From: Candidatus Hydrogenisulfobacillus filiaventi | GTDB taxonomy: Bacteria > Bacillota > Sulfobacillia > Sulfobacillales > R501 | Length of the DNA: 64,000 nucleotides | NCBI GenBank assembly: GCA_902809825.1 | Contig: LR778114.1 | Span: 1,736,001-1,800,000 of the forward strand | Direction: 5' to 3' | In this document: in pieces, positions 55,555-64,000 of the stretch | Layout of the letters: the number at the start of each line of letters is the position of its first letter | How positions within the stretch are numbered: the first letter of the stretch is position 1 | Position numbers and translations under genes: made by a program | Notes under the pieces: generated by a model | What the model was told of the DNA's origin: nothing | Databases searched by the model: none | What the model saw: only the letters and a program-made list of their open reading frames with translations

Positions 55555-55968
55555 TCAGCGCCGGATCCAGATCTGTCGCTCCGCGCGCTGGGTGCGCCAG
55601 GTCTCCACCCGCAGCACCCCGTCGTCCGACAAGCGCCGGAAGGTGCGCCACGCCAGACCCCGGGAGACTCCGGGCACAGCCCGGGCGGCGTCGGACAGGG
55701 TGATGCGGGAGCCAGGCGGTTGGATCTCCACCCATCGGCGCAGTCGCACGGCGGCCGCCCTGGAGGCGGGGCTGGCCGTGAAACGCGGCGGTGCCATCGT
55801 CCGGGCCGAGGTCGGCTTCTCCGCGACCGTGGAGCGGGGAGGGGCGACCTGCACGGGAGTGGGCGCTGATCGGGTCCAGCGCCGATGCACCACGCTGACC
55901 GCCTCCCGCCGCAGCCAGCGGAGCCAGTCCCGCATGGATGGCAGCCGGAACTCCGGTGCGGATGCCAC
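55555..55968 (-). CDS. Winged-helix-like protein of the mobile element
   Basis: 137 aa from GTG 55968 (GGAGGGGG about 8 nt upstream). The second half looks like a winged helix: Ile-Thr-Leu-Ser-Asp-Ala-Ala-Arg, Ser-Arg-Gly-Leu-Ala-Trp-Arg-Thr-Phe-Arg-Arg-Leu and Asp-Asp-Gly-Val-Leu-Arg-Val. The N-terminal half is basic and Ser/Pro-rich. Possibly an element regulator. It begins 68 nt after the FtsK gene ends. Confidence 0.5.
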   Translation of the reverse strand: MASAPEFRLPSMRDWLRWLRREAVSVVHRRWTRSAPTPVQVAPPRSTVAEKPTSARTMAPPRFTASPASRAAAVRLRRWVEIQPPGSRITLSDAARAVPGVSRGLAWRTFRRLSDDGVLRVETWRTQRAERQIWIRR

Positions 55969-56035
55969 AGGTCCCGCCCCCTCCTGTCCAAAAACCCGGT
56001 GGCGCGAGCCGTTGTTCAACGATGAGTATAGCTCG

Positions 56036-58066
56036 CTACCTGGCCTCCACATCCGGAGAGGCCGACCCGACCGCATCAGACTCGCTAGGTGGATCGCCCG
56101 CGTGGTCCCGACACCACTCCACGACGCGGCGAGTGTCCTGTTCCCGGACGAACGCCGTCTGCACCCGCTGGGTCTCCCCCCCGATCGGCTTCCACAGAGC
56201 GTCGCCCTTGCCGGCCAGCAGCTCGGCCCCGCCCTCGTCCAGGATGATGTTGGAGTCGGTGCCCTTCTGGACCGCCATGGCGAGGCGGGAGGGGACGTTG
56301 GATCGGAGGATCGACGGTACCGCCTCCACGGTCGGCTTCTGGGTGGCGACCACCACATGCACGCCCGCCGCCCGACCCTTCTGGGCGATCCGGGTCAGCT
56401 GGTCGTCCAGCGCCTCGGCGGCCCGCTTGTCCATCGCCTTGGCCATCAGGCGCAGATCGTACAGCTCATCGATGTGCAGAATCCAAACCGGCAGGCGATC
56501 CTTGGCGGGGCGGGAGGCGTTGTAGGTGGCCAGCTTGCCCGTCGCCGCCTTGGACATCAGATCGTAGCGCCGCTCCATCTCCTCGATCGCCGCCTCCACG
56601 GCCGCGATGGCGTCCTGCGGCTCAACGGCCACCGGGCGCTCCAGCAATGGGCTGCCCTCGAAAAACGGGAACAGGTCCACCCGCTTGGGGTCCACCAGGA
56701 GGAGGCGGAGCTGGGCGGGCGTGTACAGCATGTGCAGGGCGGTGAGGTAGCCCAGGCTGAACACGCTCTTGCCGCTGCCGGTGGTGCCTCCGACCAGCAG
56801 ATGCGGCAGCTCGGTCAGATCCGCCACGACCGGGGAGCCGTCCACCGCCACTCCCACCGGGAACCACGCGGTGGACCATTTGGGCTTGGGCAGGGCGGGC
56901 AGCAGGGATCGCAGGGCCACGATCTCCCGGTGCTCCCGCACCACCTCCGCAGTCAGGCCGGCGCGCGCGAAGCGGAGGCCGCGCAGCCGTCCCTCCGAGG
57001 CCGCCACCAGATCGGGCGCCATGGCCACGATGCGGCTGGCTGGCAGGCCCTTGGGATAGCGCAGCCCCAGCCGCACCACCGTGGGGCCGACCCCCTGCAC
57101 CCGCACGGCGACCCGGTCGAAGCCGAAGCTCGCCAGCGCCTCCTGCAGGACCCTCGCCATCTGCTCGCCTTCAGCCTTGGATCTGGTGGCGGGCCCCCCT
57201 GCGGGCAGGAGGGTCAGAGGGGGCCCGTTTGGACGCAGTGTCTCAGGAACCGGGTCGGACGATTGGTTGGGAATCCCGGGTTGCGCCTCCTCTTCCTCAT
57301 CATCGGCGATGCTTTGCAAAAACCCATAGGCGTCTAGGGACCAGCGCCCAGGCACCCCCGCGTGGTACAGCGCCATGGCGGCCTGCTGCTGCGCCCACTG
57401 GCGCCAGATCTGCCACGTGCCGGCGTGATAGCCATGCGGCCAGACTGGGCCGACCCCCCTGGGGGTGGCGGCGATCTGCACCCGGCGGACCCGCCCAGCG
57501 GATCCGTCCTGCATCCACACGGCGTCCGGTTCGGAGATGGCGAACGAGGCGTCGAGGACAGCGGCGGCTCGCTTGGCCACGGCTGGCGCCACCCGCTGGG
57601 CCGCTGTCGCGTGGGCGGCGTCCATGGCGGCCCAGTGCCGCTCCCAGGCGTCGTGGACCCACTCCGGCCGATGCGCCAGGAACCCCGCCACCACCACCGG
57701 CCATCGCCAGAGAATCCAGTCCAGCCATGCCCTGGGAGATCGGCGGTCCGGCGGAGCGTTGTAGGCCCACAGGGCGGAGCCTGTGACGACCCAGGCCGTG
57801 AGCGCCATCCATCCCATCGTCCCCAGCCAATGGGACCATGGAATGGGATGCGTGGCCACCGGGCTGGCGGCTTGGGTCTGGGAGGAGGTTGACCGGATCG
57901 TGCCAATCGGGGTCCGCGCCGGATGGGTGGGCCCCTGCCAGAAGGCGTGCCAGGCCCGTCGCCACGAGAAGCCGAGCGGATCCGCTACTCCGATGTGGCG
58001 CAGGGCGACCTGCGCCACCATCAGAGCCAGCACCACCGCCACGATGCCGAGCATCCAGGTTGCCAT
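56036..58066 (-). CDS. FtsK/SpoIIIE-like DNA-translocating ATPase (conjugation coupling-type)
   Basis: 676 aa. Three or so hydrophobic segments in the first 140 residues, then an FtsK ATPase: Walker A Gly-Gly-Thr-Thr-Gly-Ser-Gly-Lys-Ser (about 418-426), Leu-Leu-Val-Asp-Pro-Lys-Arg-Val-Asp (about 455), Ile-Asp-Glu-Leu-Tyr-Asp-Leu and Val-Ala-Thr-Gln-Lys-Pro. The middle (about 290-380) is FtsK-alpha-like. In mobile elements such proteins couple DNA to the transfer channel or pump double-stranded DNA. It lacks an obvious gamma DNA-binding domain. Same-strand neighbour of the lytic transglycosylase. Confidence 0.88.
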   Translation of the reverse strand: MATWMLGIVAVVLALMVAQVALRHIGVADPLGFSWRRAWHAFWQGPTHPARTPIGTIRSTSSQTQAASPVATHPIPWSHWLGTMGWMALTAWVVTGSALWAYNAPPDRRSPRAWLDWILWRWPVVVAGFLAHRPEWVHDAWERHWAAMDAAHATAAQRVAPAVAKRAAAVLDASFAISEPDAVWMQDGSAGRVRRVQIAATPRGVGPVWPHGYHAGTWQIWRQWAQQQAAMALYHAGVPGRWSLDAYGFLQSIADDEEEEAQPGIPNQSSDPVPETLRPNGPPLTLLPAGGPATRSKAEGEQMARVLQEALASFGFDRVAVRVQGVGPTVVRLGLRYPKGLPASRIVAMAPDLVAASEGRLRGLRFARAGLTAEVVREHREIVALRSLLPALPKPKWSTAWFPVGVAVDGSPVVADLTELPHLLVGGTTGSGKSVFSLGYLTALHMLYTPAQLRLLLVDPKRVDLFPFFEGSPLLERPVAVEPQDAIAAVEAAIEEMERRYDLMSKAATGKLATYNASRPAKDRLPVWILHIDELYDLRLMAKAMDKRAAEALDDQLTRIAQKGRAAGVHVVVATQKPTVEAVPSILRSNVPSRLAMAVQKGTDSNIILDEGGAELLAGKGDALWKPIGGETQRVQTAFVREQDTRRVVEWCRDHAGDPPSESDAVGSASPDVEAR

Positions 58067-58093
58067 GGTGCGCCTCCGACAAGTGGAATGGGA

Positions 58094-59083
58094 TCAGGCG
58101 GCCGCCGCGGCTGCGGTCGCGAGGCCGGAGACAACCAGGGCGATTCCCTCCGCCGCGGCGGCACCAAGGCCGGCGGCCTCCAAGAGCTGCGCCACGTGGC
58201 CGCTCGACCACGAGAACGTGGTTTGAATGGATCCAGTGATGTCCTGGCTGGTGGTGGCCATGGCGGAGATGAGAGCGCCCGCCGCCTGCTCCAGCAGCTG
58301 CGTCGGAGTGGCCAACAGCTTGGGCCGCTCCGACGCTGGCGCGGTGTTCGGATGCAGGAGCCACTGCACCACCCGCATGCTGGTATCGTCTGGAATCCAG
58401 AGGTGATGGCGGGCGGCGTAGGCCAGGATTTTGCTGGTGGACGCGGCCATGCCTTCGGCGTAGGCCGTCATGGTGATGGTGTTGCCGGCCTGGGGATCCG
58501 GCACCCAGTTCAAGCGCACGGCCGCCTCGCTCCACGGCGTGCCGGGGCCCACCCCGCTCGCCTCCAGGCTGCCCGGCCCCCCATAGTAGGCGGCGAACGC
58601 GGCGCGCCAGGATCCGAATTTCGCATGCTGATCCGCGAGATACTCAGCTCCCATCAGCAGGTTGTCCCTGGCGTTGAACCGCATGCCCGGCGTGTAGGTC
58701 ATGCCCAGCTTCTCGGCCATGGAGACGGCGGTGCTGTGGATGAGCTGCATGAGCCCCGCCGCGCCACCCCGGGCGTTGTAGGCGCTCACCCTGCCTCCGG
58801 ACTCGTGCAGCATGACCACGACGATGTCCTCCACCGGCACCCCAGTGCGAAGGCTGGCGTACACCAGATCCGGCCACAAGGCCACGAGGGATCGCTGCTC
58901 CTGGCCATTCAGCGCCACCGCATAGGCCGGCCCCTCCGCCAGCAGCGCCTCCCGCTCCTCCTGATCCCATCGGTAGGTCTGGGGCACCAGCGAGATGAAC
59001 AGCCAGGGAATCAGCAGCAACAGCCACAGCCAGCGCCAGCGATGGCGATGGGTGGGCTCCAGCGCGACCAGATAGTACGACAA
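58094..59083 (-). CDS. Lytic transglycosylase (conjugation-associated, SLT-type)
   Basis: 329 aa from TTG 59083 (GGAAGGAGGG 6 nt upstream). One N-terminal membrane anchor (about 17-34). The SLT fold shows the catalytic Glu in Leu-His-Glu-Ser-Gly-Gly, Tyr-Asn-Ala-Arg-Gly-Gly-Ala-Ala-Gly-Leu-Met-Gln-Leu, and Ala-Ala-Tyr-Tyr-Gly-Gly. It opens peptidoglycan for the channel. The Ala-rich C-terminal helix may be a second anchor. Confidence 0.85.
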   Translation of the reverse strand: MSYYLVALEPTHRHRWRWLWLLLLIPWLFISLVPQTYRWDQEEREALLAEGPAYAVALNGQEQRSLVALWPDLVYASLRTGVPVEDIVVVMLHESGGRVSAYNARGGAAGLMQLIHSTAVSMAEKLGMTYTPGMRFNARDNLLMGAEYLADQHAKFGSWRAAFAAYYGGPGSLEASGVGPGTPWSEAAVRLNWVPDPQAGNTITMTAYAEGMAASTSKILAYAARHHLWIPDDTSMRVVQWLLHPNTAPASERPKLLATPTQLLEQAAGALISAMATTSQDITGSIQTTFSWSSGHVAQLLEAAGLGAAAAEGIALVVSGLATAAAAAA

Positions 59084-59104
59084 GCGTCGCCCTCCTTCCA
59101 ACGC

Positions 59105-60955
59105 CTAGAAGCGGCGCGATCCCTTGGTGGCGTAAAGGGCGGCCTCCTCTGGAGGCACATCCGCCCTCACCATCACCCATGGCAGGCCGGGTGCCCGGAG
59201 CCACGCCATTTGCGGCAGCAGAGACCCGGGTTGCACAGCGGGGGGGAGGACCAGATGTTGGGCCATCTCCGCCGCGCGATCCGGCTCCAGGCCGAACAGC
59301 ACCTTGACAGGCGTGTTGTCCCAGATCGTCTGGCCGGCGGCCAGCGACCACAGCTGCTTGGGAGCGTTGGTGGCGAACAGCAGGATCCCGTTCCATTTGC
59401 GGATGGTGGTGGCGAGGTCGGCGATGCTGGCCCCCAGATACGACTGCGGCAGGGCGCGCTGCCCCTCGTCGACGACCACGGCCGTCCAGCGGCCCGCCTT
59501 GCGCTGCGCCCGCAGCCATTCCCAGGTGGTGCGCCACACGAGGATATAGCGTCCGGCTTGTTCGGGAGACAGATCCTGCCCCTGCTGCACCTGGATGTTG
59601 CCTAGATGCCAGACCACCAGCCGACCCGGGGGCACCACCCACGCCACCGGCCGCCCTTGGAACAGATGCCGCTGGGATCCGTGGATGAACCGCCACAGGC
59701 GGCGGGCGGCCGTGATCGAGAACTCGTCCTGAGCGTGATGCAGCTCCTCCCAGACGTTCAGCATGGAGGGCCGTCCAGATGGGGCATCCCACGTGGCGGG
59801 ATTGTCCGGGTCCACGCCGTGCTCGCGCCACGCTCTCTCCACCGCCTGCTCCACGGCGGTCTTGCCGTCCTGGTCCAACCCCCCCAGCACGGCGGCGAGA
59901 CTGGCCACCGTCTCCTGCATCCGGGAGAACCGCCTGGCATCCTCCTCGGGGCGTCCCTCCTCGGGAGGGATCGTCAGGGGGTCCGGATAGGACCCCACTC
60001 GATCCCCCGTCACGTCCAGCCATACGCCACCCATCGCCTCGCACAAGGAGCGATACTCTCCGTCGATGTCCAGCACGATGACGGTCCAACCCTCGGCCAG
60101 CAAGCCCGCGATGACGACTTTTTGCCAGAAGGACTTGCCATAGCCGCTTTGCCCGATCACCAGCACGTTGGAGGCGCGTCCGTCCTCCTCCATCCGCAGG
60201 TCGAGGCGCACCGGATGCCGGGTCCGGGTGGAGCCCGCATACACCCGGCTGCTGTTTTCCACGGGAGGATCCGGCACGGACCCCAACCCGGGCCAGATCC
60301 ATTCCGCCGCGCGTCGGGCCGTCACCACTCGGGGCTCCCAGCTGGGCCCCTCCTGAATCAGCTGGCGCAGCCACTGTCGCCATCCGCTGGCGAATTCGCT
60401 GGACTGGTAGGGCTCCGCTCCCCATGCCCGGAGCGCCGCTGGCAGATGGTCCTCCGTCAGCTCCACGGTCCGGATGCCGAGGGCCGCCAGCCGGGATGAG
60501 ATTTGCCGCGCCTCGTCGTTCAGCAGTTGAGGAGTTGTGGTGAGCACCAGCAGACTTTCCGCCTGGACCATGGTCTCATCGCCGAACACCAGCGCATCCC
60601 GCAACGCCCGGAGCCCCTGGAGCGCCACCCACTCATCCCGGCGCGGCCCCAGCTCGGAGGTGGCCGACCCGACCGCCTGCTTGAGTCGTCGGATCTTCGT
60701 GGCCAGCGTTTGGTCCAAGCCGAACGGGGGCGGCGTCACACGCCAGACCCACTGCAGCATGGGGCGGGATCCGGACGAGAGGGGACGGTACAGCAGGCCC
60801 AATCGTGCCCCGATGGCTCCAGGGGGCCATTCCCGGATCGCCCAGGCGCAATGGGCCACCGCTTGCTCGTCCTCGCGATCGGGCGCCATCCAGACCACCC
60901 GATCCGAGTGCTCCACCCACCCCACCCCTGTTGCCCGCAGGACGGATCGAGTCAT
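59105..60955 (-). CDS. VirB4-like conjugative ATPase
   Basis: 616 aa from ATG 60955 (GAGGAGG 9 nt upstream). The C-terminal half has Walker A Gly-Gln-Ser-Gly-Tyr-Gly-Lys-Ser (about 280), Val-Leu-Asp-Ile-Asp-Gly-Glu-Tyr after it, Walker B Val-Val-Val-Asp-Glu-Gly-Gln (about 460), and a late Ala-Thr-Asn-Ala-Pro-Lys-Gln sensor block. This order is that of TrsE/VirB4/TcpF hexameric motors. Expected at the cytoplasmic face of the type IV channel. It overlaps the upstream gene by 4 nt. Confidence 0.85.
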   Translation of the reverse strand: MTRSVLRATGVGWVEHSDRVVWMAPDREDEQAVAHCAWAIREWPPGAIGARLGLLYRPLSSGSRPMLQWVWRVTPPPFGLDQTLATKIRRLKQAVGSATSELGPRRDEWVALQGLRALRDALVFGDETMVQAESLLVLTTTPQLLNDEARQISSRLAALGIRTVELTEDHLPAALRAWGAEPYQSSEFASGWRQWLRQLIQEGPSWEPRVVTARRAAEWIWPGLGSVPDPPVENSSRVYAGSTRTRHPVRLDLRMEEDGRASNVLVIGQSGYGKSFWQKVVIAGLLAEGWTVIVLDIDGEYRSLCEAMGGVWLDVTGDRVGSYPDPLTIPPEEGRPEEDARRFSRMQETVASLAAVLGGLDQDGKTAVEQAVERAWREHGVDPDNPATWDAPSGRPSMLNVWEELHHAQDEFSITAARRLWRFIHGSQRHLFQGRPVAWVVPPGRLVVWHLGNIQVQQGQDLSPEQAGRYILVWRTTWEWLRAQRKAGRWTAVVVDEGQRALPQSYLGASIADLATTIRKWNGILLFATNAPKQLWSLAAGQTIWDNTPVKVLFGLEPDRAAEMAQHLVLPPAVQPGSLLPQMAWLRAPGLPWVMVRADVPPEEAALYATKGSRRF

Positions 60956-61830
60956 TCCGTGGCACCTCCTCGTTTTGCGCGCCAGCGAGACGGAGGGGAG
61001 TCGGCCACCGCTTGCCACCATCGTCGGAAGCCCTCCGCCGGATTGGCCGCTGTGCGGATCGCCTCCAATGCGAGATCCGCCGAAAGCCAGTGCCACGTGC
61101 CTAGACGAGCACCCAGGCTTTCCCAAGCCTGCTGGCCAGCCTCGCAGGCGGCCCAGAGGGCGTCTCGATCCAGGGTGCGGGCCCCCATGCGCAGCAGCAG
61201 GCTCGAGGACACGGATGTGGTCGCATGGTTCCGCCACCAGGTCTCGCGTTGGGCGATCAGGCGGGACGCTGGGGTCGCGTCCGGAGTCCAATCCGGCAAC
61301 GGCCAGAGGTGGAGCAGCACGTCTGTGCGCACCCCGTATCCGACCAAGCTCCGCAGCACTGCGGCCATGGCGAGCCGGAATCGGGCGTCCGTCTCATCGT
61401 CCCACGCCTCGGTCGGCTGCAGGCGGATTTCCGCCACAGTCCACGTGGCTCCATCCGCCGTGGTCCACACCGGATCGGCCCTTTGCGTGGTCACCACCGG
61501 GACGACGAGCTGCCACGAAGGGGGGTCCGCATCGTGCCCCAGCTTGGCGCGGCGAGCCTCCCACCGTCGATGGCGAAGCCATCGGCTGGGCCCCTGGGTC
61601 ATGACCCAGTACGTGACCAGCGCTGGGCCGGAGCCGCCAAGCAGCAGGGCCAGCAGCAGGCCGGCCAGCCCACCCACCAAGGCGGAGGCCAACGGCAGCA
61701 GGAGAAAGACCAGCACCACGCCAACCAACCACACCGGCAGCAGCGCCAGCCCTTCCGCCAACGTCACGCTGCCGAACCAGTGGTAATCCTCGCGGGGATC
61801 CAGATCCGGGATCCGGGGGGTGTCAGCCAC
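60952..61830 (-). CDS. Membrane protein preceding VirB4 (TcpE/PrgI-like position)
   Basis: 292 aa from GTG 61830, which overlaps the upstream gene by 8 nt. Two hydrophobic helices (about 26-46 and 50-70) with a short soluble N-terminus and a large cytoplasmic C-terminus. Many T4SS operons place a two-helix protein just before VirB4, so the role is inferred from order and topology. No motif recognised. Confidence 0.55.
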   Translation of the reverse strand: MADTPRIPDLDPREDYHWFGSVTLAEGLALLPVWLVGVVLVFLLLPLASALVGGLAGLLLALLLGGSGPALVTYWVMTQGPSRWLRHRRWEARRAKLGHDADPPSWQLVVPVVTTQRADPVWTTADGATWTVAEIRLQPTEAWDDETDARFRLAMAAVLRSLVGYGVRTDVLLHLWPLPDWTPDATPASRLIAQRETWWRNHATTSVSSSLLLRMGARTLDRDALWAACEAGQQAWESLGARLGTWHWLSADLALEAIRTAANPAEGFRRWWQAVADSPPSRWRAKRGGATE

Positions 61831-64000
61831 GTCCCTCGCCTCCCCCCATCTTCGGCGTCTTCGTGGGGTTTGGAACCCGGACCCAGACGCCGTTGCGCCA
61901 CTCCTCGCGGACGCCGTTGCGGGTGCGGATCAGCCGATCCGGCGCCCTCGTTTTGCGCAGCCAATCACCGGCGTTGGCTGGCAGGGATCCGGATGCCGGA
62001 TGGGGCCGGATGATGACGTCGGCCCCGACGGTCTCAACGCGGGGCGAGACGCTGGTACGCAAAATGGCGTCGGCCCGCTGCCGCACCCATGCCTCGCGGC
62101 GCTCGTCGCCCTGCGGCAGATTCCACAGGGGATCGTCCGGGTTCTTCTCCAGAGCCTGGCGCCGCTGCTCGGCCAACAGCGCGCTGGCCCGCTCCTGCAC
62201 GGCCGCATCCCTGTACGATGGCTCCTCGAACGACTGGTCCCGGAGATCCAGGCGGGCCCGGGCTCTGGCCTCCTCCTCCATCCGCCGCCGTTGTTCGTCC
62301 AGGCGTTTCAGCTCGCTCTCCGCCCGTCGTCGGGCCATCTGCTCCGCCTCACTCCAGGAAGAGGGGTCCTCCGGCACAATCCACTCCATCTTGGCGGCTC
62401 GGCTCAGCAGATCCTGTTGCACCAGGTTGGCCTGCTCTGGGGTGGCCAGATGCGCCCGGACCCCGCCATCGGGCATGGCCTGCCAGGCGACGGGAATGCC
62501 TCCGGGGCCGTTTCCGGAGGTGTTGTCGGCCCTCGTGCCGGGCAGGTGCTCGGCCGCCCATCGCGCGGGGTTGAGGGCCGGATGGCCCAGCCGCTCATCT
62601 GGCACCCCATGGGCTTGCAGGGCCTTGGCCGTGATGTTCCCGGACTCCCGCCAGCCCTGCGCCATGGCCTCCACCGCGGCGGCGTCCATGCCCAGCATCG
62701 ACCCAGCGGTCTCGACCAGCCCCGCCGCTCGGCCCACCGTCTCTCCGCGCCCCGTCAGCTCGGCGCCGACCCGGGAGGCGATGTCCCCCGCGCCGCGCAG
62801 CGTCGATCCCGCCCAACGCACCAGCGGCTGCTCACTCGTCGACCATTCCTCGCCCATGGCCGCCCAGGCGGATCCGCGGTCGGCGATGCGCTGGCCCTGA
62901 TTGATCAGGGCAGAGGACACCCCGGCCATCGCCTCGGCTCCGCCATGAAACCATACGCCGACGCGCTGTTGCGCCATCGCCACCGTGCGCAGCCAGACGG
63001 CCCACCATGGCCGCCACCACCAATGCCATGCGACGGACACCGCCCCCACGGTCCAAGTCAGGGACAGCAATGGCGTCACGCTGGCCATCCAGACGGGAAG
63101 CCCGAACGGTCCGGATGGCCCCGCCCCCAGGATCAGCTCCCCGATCGTCCACAACCAGGCGCCCAGCTCCAGGGCCAGCCCCCGCAGCAGGACGCCTCCC
63201 ACCGCCATCGTCAACTCCGGGTTATCAGCCTCCAGCAGCACGATCCAGACCCAAAAAGGGGACAGGCCCAGCCACAGGCTGAGCAGGGTGAGCAGCGTCG
63301 TCCAGATTGCCAGGACGACCTGCAACGGGATGGTGATGAGCGCCACGGGATGAAGGAAACCGTACAGCAGATTGGACAGCAGCCGGTAGACGGAGAACTG
63401 GCCGCCTTGGATGCTGTGCACCAGCCAGACGGCGGTCTGGCCGATGGCCAGCAGGCCAGCGGGCAGCTCCGCCAGCACCGCCTTGCCCGCATCCAGGCCA
63501 GAGGGGCCGGAGACCCCGAACACCGCTCCCCAGATCCAGAAGGGGTTGACAGCGGCCGGGACGCCGTTGGCCCTGGGCAGGATCGCCCCCGCGTTGGCCA
63601 GGGAGGGCAGCAGGCTCGGCGTGGTGCGCAGGGCGGTGATGACCGCATGCCCAATGCGGGGCAGCATGGCGGACTGCCAGATCGCCAGCGCCTCCGGCGT
63701 CGCCAGGGCCAGCGCCCCCACGACCAGAGGCCACAACGCCGGGGGCACGACCCAGAACCCCTGGCCGGCCGGCTTGCCGGCGACCGCCCGATGCGCGGCC
63801 CGCAGGATGCCAAGGATCCACCAGCCCGCCACCACGACGAGCAGGAGCGGAGCATGGCTCCACGTTAGCCCTCCGCCCAGCACCCCGGTCATGGGTGCCC
63901 AGGGGTCCCACTGCGGAGGCTGGGGCGCGGTGGCGGCGGTCCCCACGACGGCCTGGGCGTGGCCAAGCAGCACACCCGGCCCAGCCTGCAGCGCCGAGAT
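61823..64000 (-). CDS. Polytopic conjugation protein, TrbL/VirB6-like (5' end beyond the window)
   Basis: At least 716 aa are visible; the frame stays open to the edge and its start may lie outside. About 8 hydrophobic segments occupy the first 340 residues, with paired Trp-rich helices. A long soluble Ala/Glu/Arg-rich C-terminus (about 490-716) with coiled-coil character follows. TrbL/VirB6 and Gram-positive homologues build the inner-membrane pore. The last part is Arg-rich with Trp-Arg-Asn-Gly-Val-Trp-Val-Arg. Confidence 0.75.
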   Translation of the reverse strand: MSALQAGPGVLLGHAQAVVGTAATAPQPPQWDPWAPMTGVLGGGLTWSHAPLLLVVVAGWWILGILRAAHRAVAGKPAGQGFWVVPPALWPLVVGALALATPEALAIWQSAMLPRIGHAVITALRTTPSLLPSLANAGAILPRANGVPAAVNPFWIWGAVFGVSGPSGLDAGKAVLAELPAGLLAIGQTAVWLVHSIQGGQFSVYRLLSNLLYGFLHPVALITIPLQVVLAIWTTLLTLLSLWLGLSPFWVWIVLLEADNPELTMAVGGVLLRGLALELGAWLWTIGELILGAGPSGPFGLPVWMASVTPLLSLTWTVGAVSVAWHWWWRPWWAVWLRTVAMAQQRVGVWFHGGAEAMAGVSSALINQGQRIADRGSAWAAMGEEWSTSEQPLVRWAGSTLRGAGDIASRVGAELTGRGETVGRAAGLVETAGSMLGMDAAAVEAMAQGWRESGNITAKALQAHGVPDERLGHPALNPARWAAEHLPGTRADNTSGNGPGGIPVAWQAMPDGGVRAHLATPEQANLVQQDLLSRAAKMEWIVPEDPSSWSEAEQMARRRAESELKRLDEQRRRMEEEARARARLDLRDQSFEEPSYRDAAVQERASALLAEQRRQALEKNPDDPLWNLPQGDERREAWVRQRADAILRTSVSPRVETVGADVIIRPHPASGSLPANAGDWLRKTRAPDRLIRTRNGVREEWRNGVWVRVPNPTKTPKMGGGEGRG

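Overview
The window is about 64 kb of very GC-rich bacterial chromosome. The gene set (NCS1, APC and MFS permeases, a NAD-linked selenocysteine formate dehydrogenase, Shine-Dalgarno sites built on GGAGG, many GTG/TTG starts, lipoprotein leaders) and the rRNA operon suggest a high-GC Firmicute-like thermophile/acidophile of the Sulfobacillus-Thermaerobacter type. That placement is inference; a 16S search would settle it.

Layout. 1-4.1 kb: an rRNA operon read leftwards (16S, tRNA-Ile, 23S cut by the window edge) with a clear promoter at 3975-4003. 4.1-24.2 kb: housekeeping and surface genes (TadE-like protein, dNTPase, metallo-beta-lactamase-fold enzyme, two Ycf48/BNR propeller lipoproteins, NCS1 permease, YbjQ-domain cluster, PlsC-like acyltransferase, EamA exporter). 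An unusual number of reading frames are broken here. 24.3-28.7 kb: a lower-GC defence island with an EVE-McrB-type AAA+ ATPase and a DUF2357/PD-(D/E)XK-type nuclease overlapping as an operon, between two helicase remnants; its right edge abuts a truncated secreted-protein gene. 29.7-35.8 kb: formaldehyde-dehydrogenase-like ADH, aquaporin, PucR/CdaR-type regulator, DJ-1/PfpI protein, MFS and isoprenylcysteine methyltransferase-like proteins. 36.7-43.9 kb: KimA-like APC permease, YhgE/Pip protein with its TetR regulator and palindromic operator, GntR regulator divergent from diaminopropionate ammonia-lyase, MarR regulator. 43.9-49.5 kb: the formate dehydrogenase operon on the minus strand: catalytic subunit with an in-frame TGA (Sec83) and a SECIS-like hairpin, NuoE-NuoF fusion, an Fe-S subunit carrying the N-terminal [4Fe-4S] domain that is normally part of the catalytic chain, and FdhD. 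49.6-51 kb: pirin and three tRNAs (Asn, CAT, Val). 51.4-64 kb: an apparent integrative conjugative element beginning just after tRNA-Val, with an Eco29kI-type restriction-modification system plus Vsr, and a type IV secretion module (FtsK-like ATPase, lytic transglycosylase, VirB4-like ATPase, membrane proteins) continuing past the right edge.

The genes fit together in a few units. The ADH and formate dehydrogenase could oxidise formaldehyde through formate to CO2 while reducing NAD. The defence island and the mobile element are two separate acquired regions. The frameshift-rich tract at 7.5-29 kb may be real decay or homopolymer error in the assembly, and should be checked before any of those genes is called dead.
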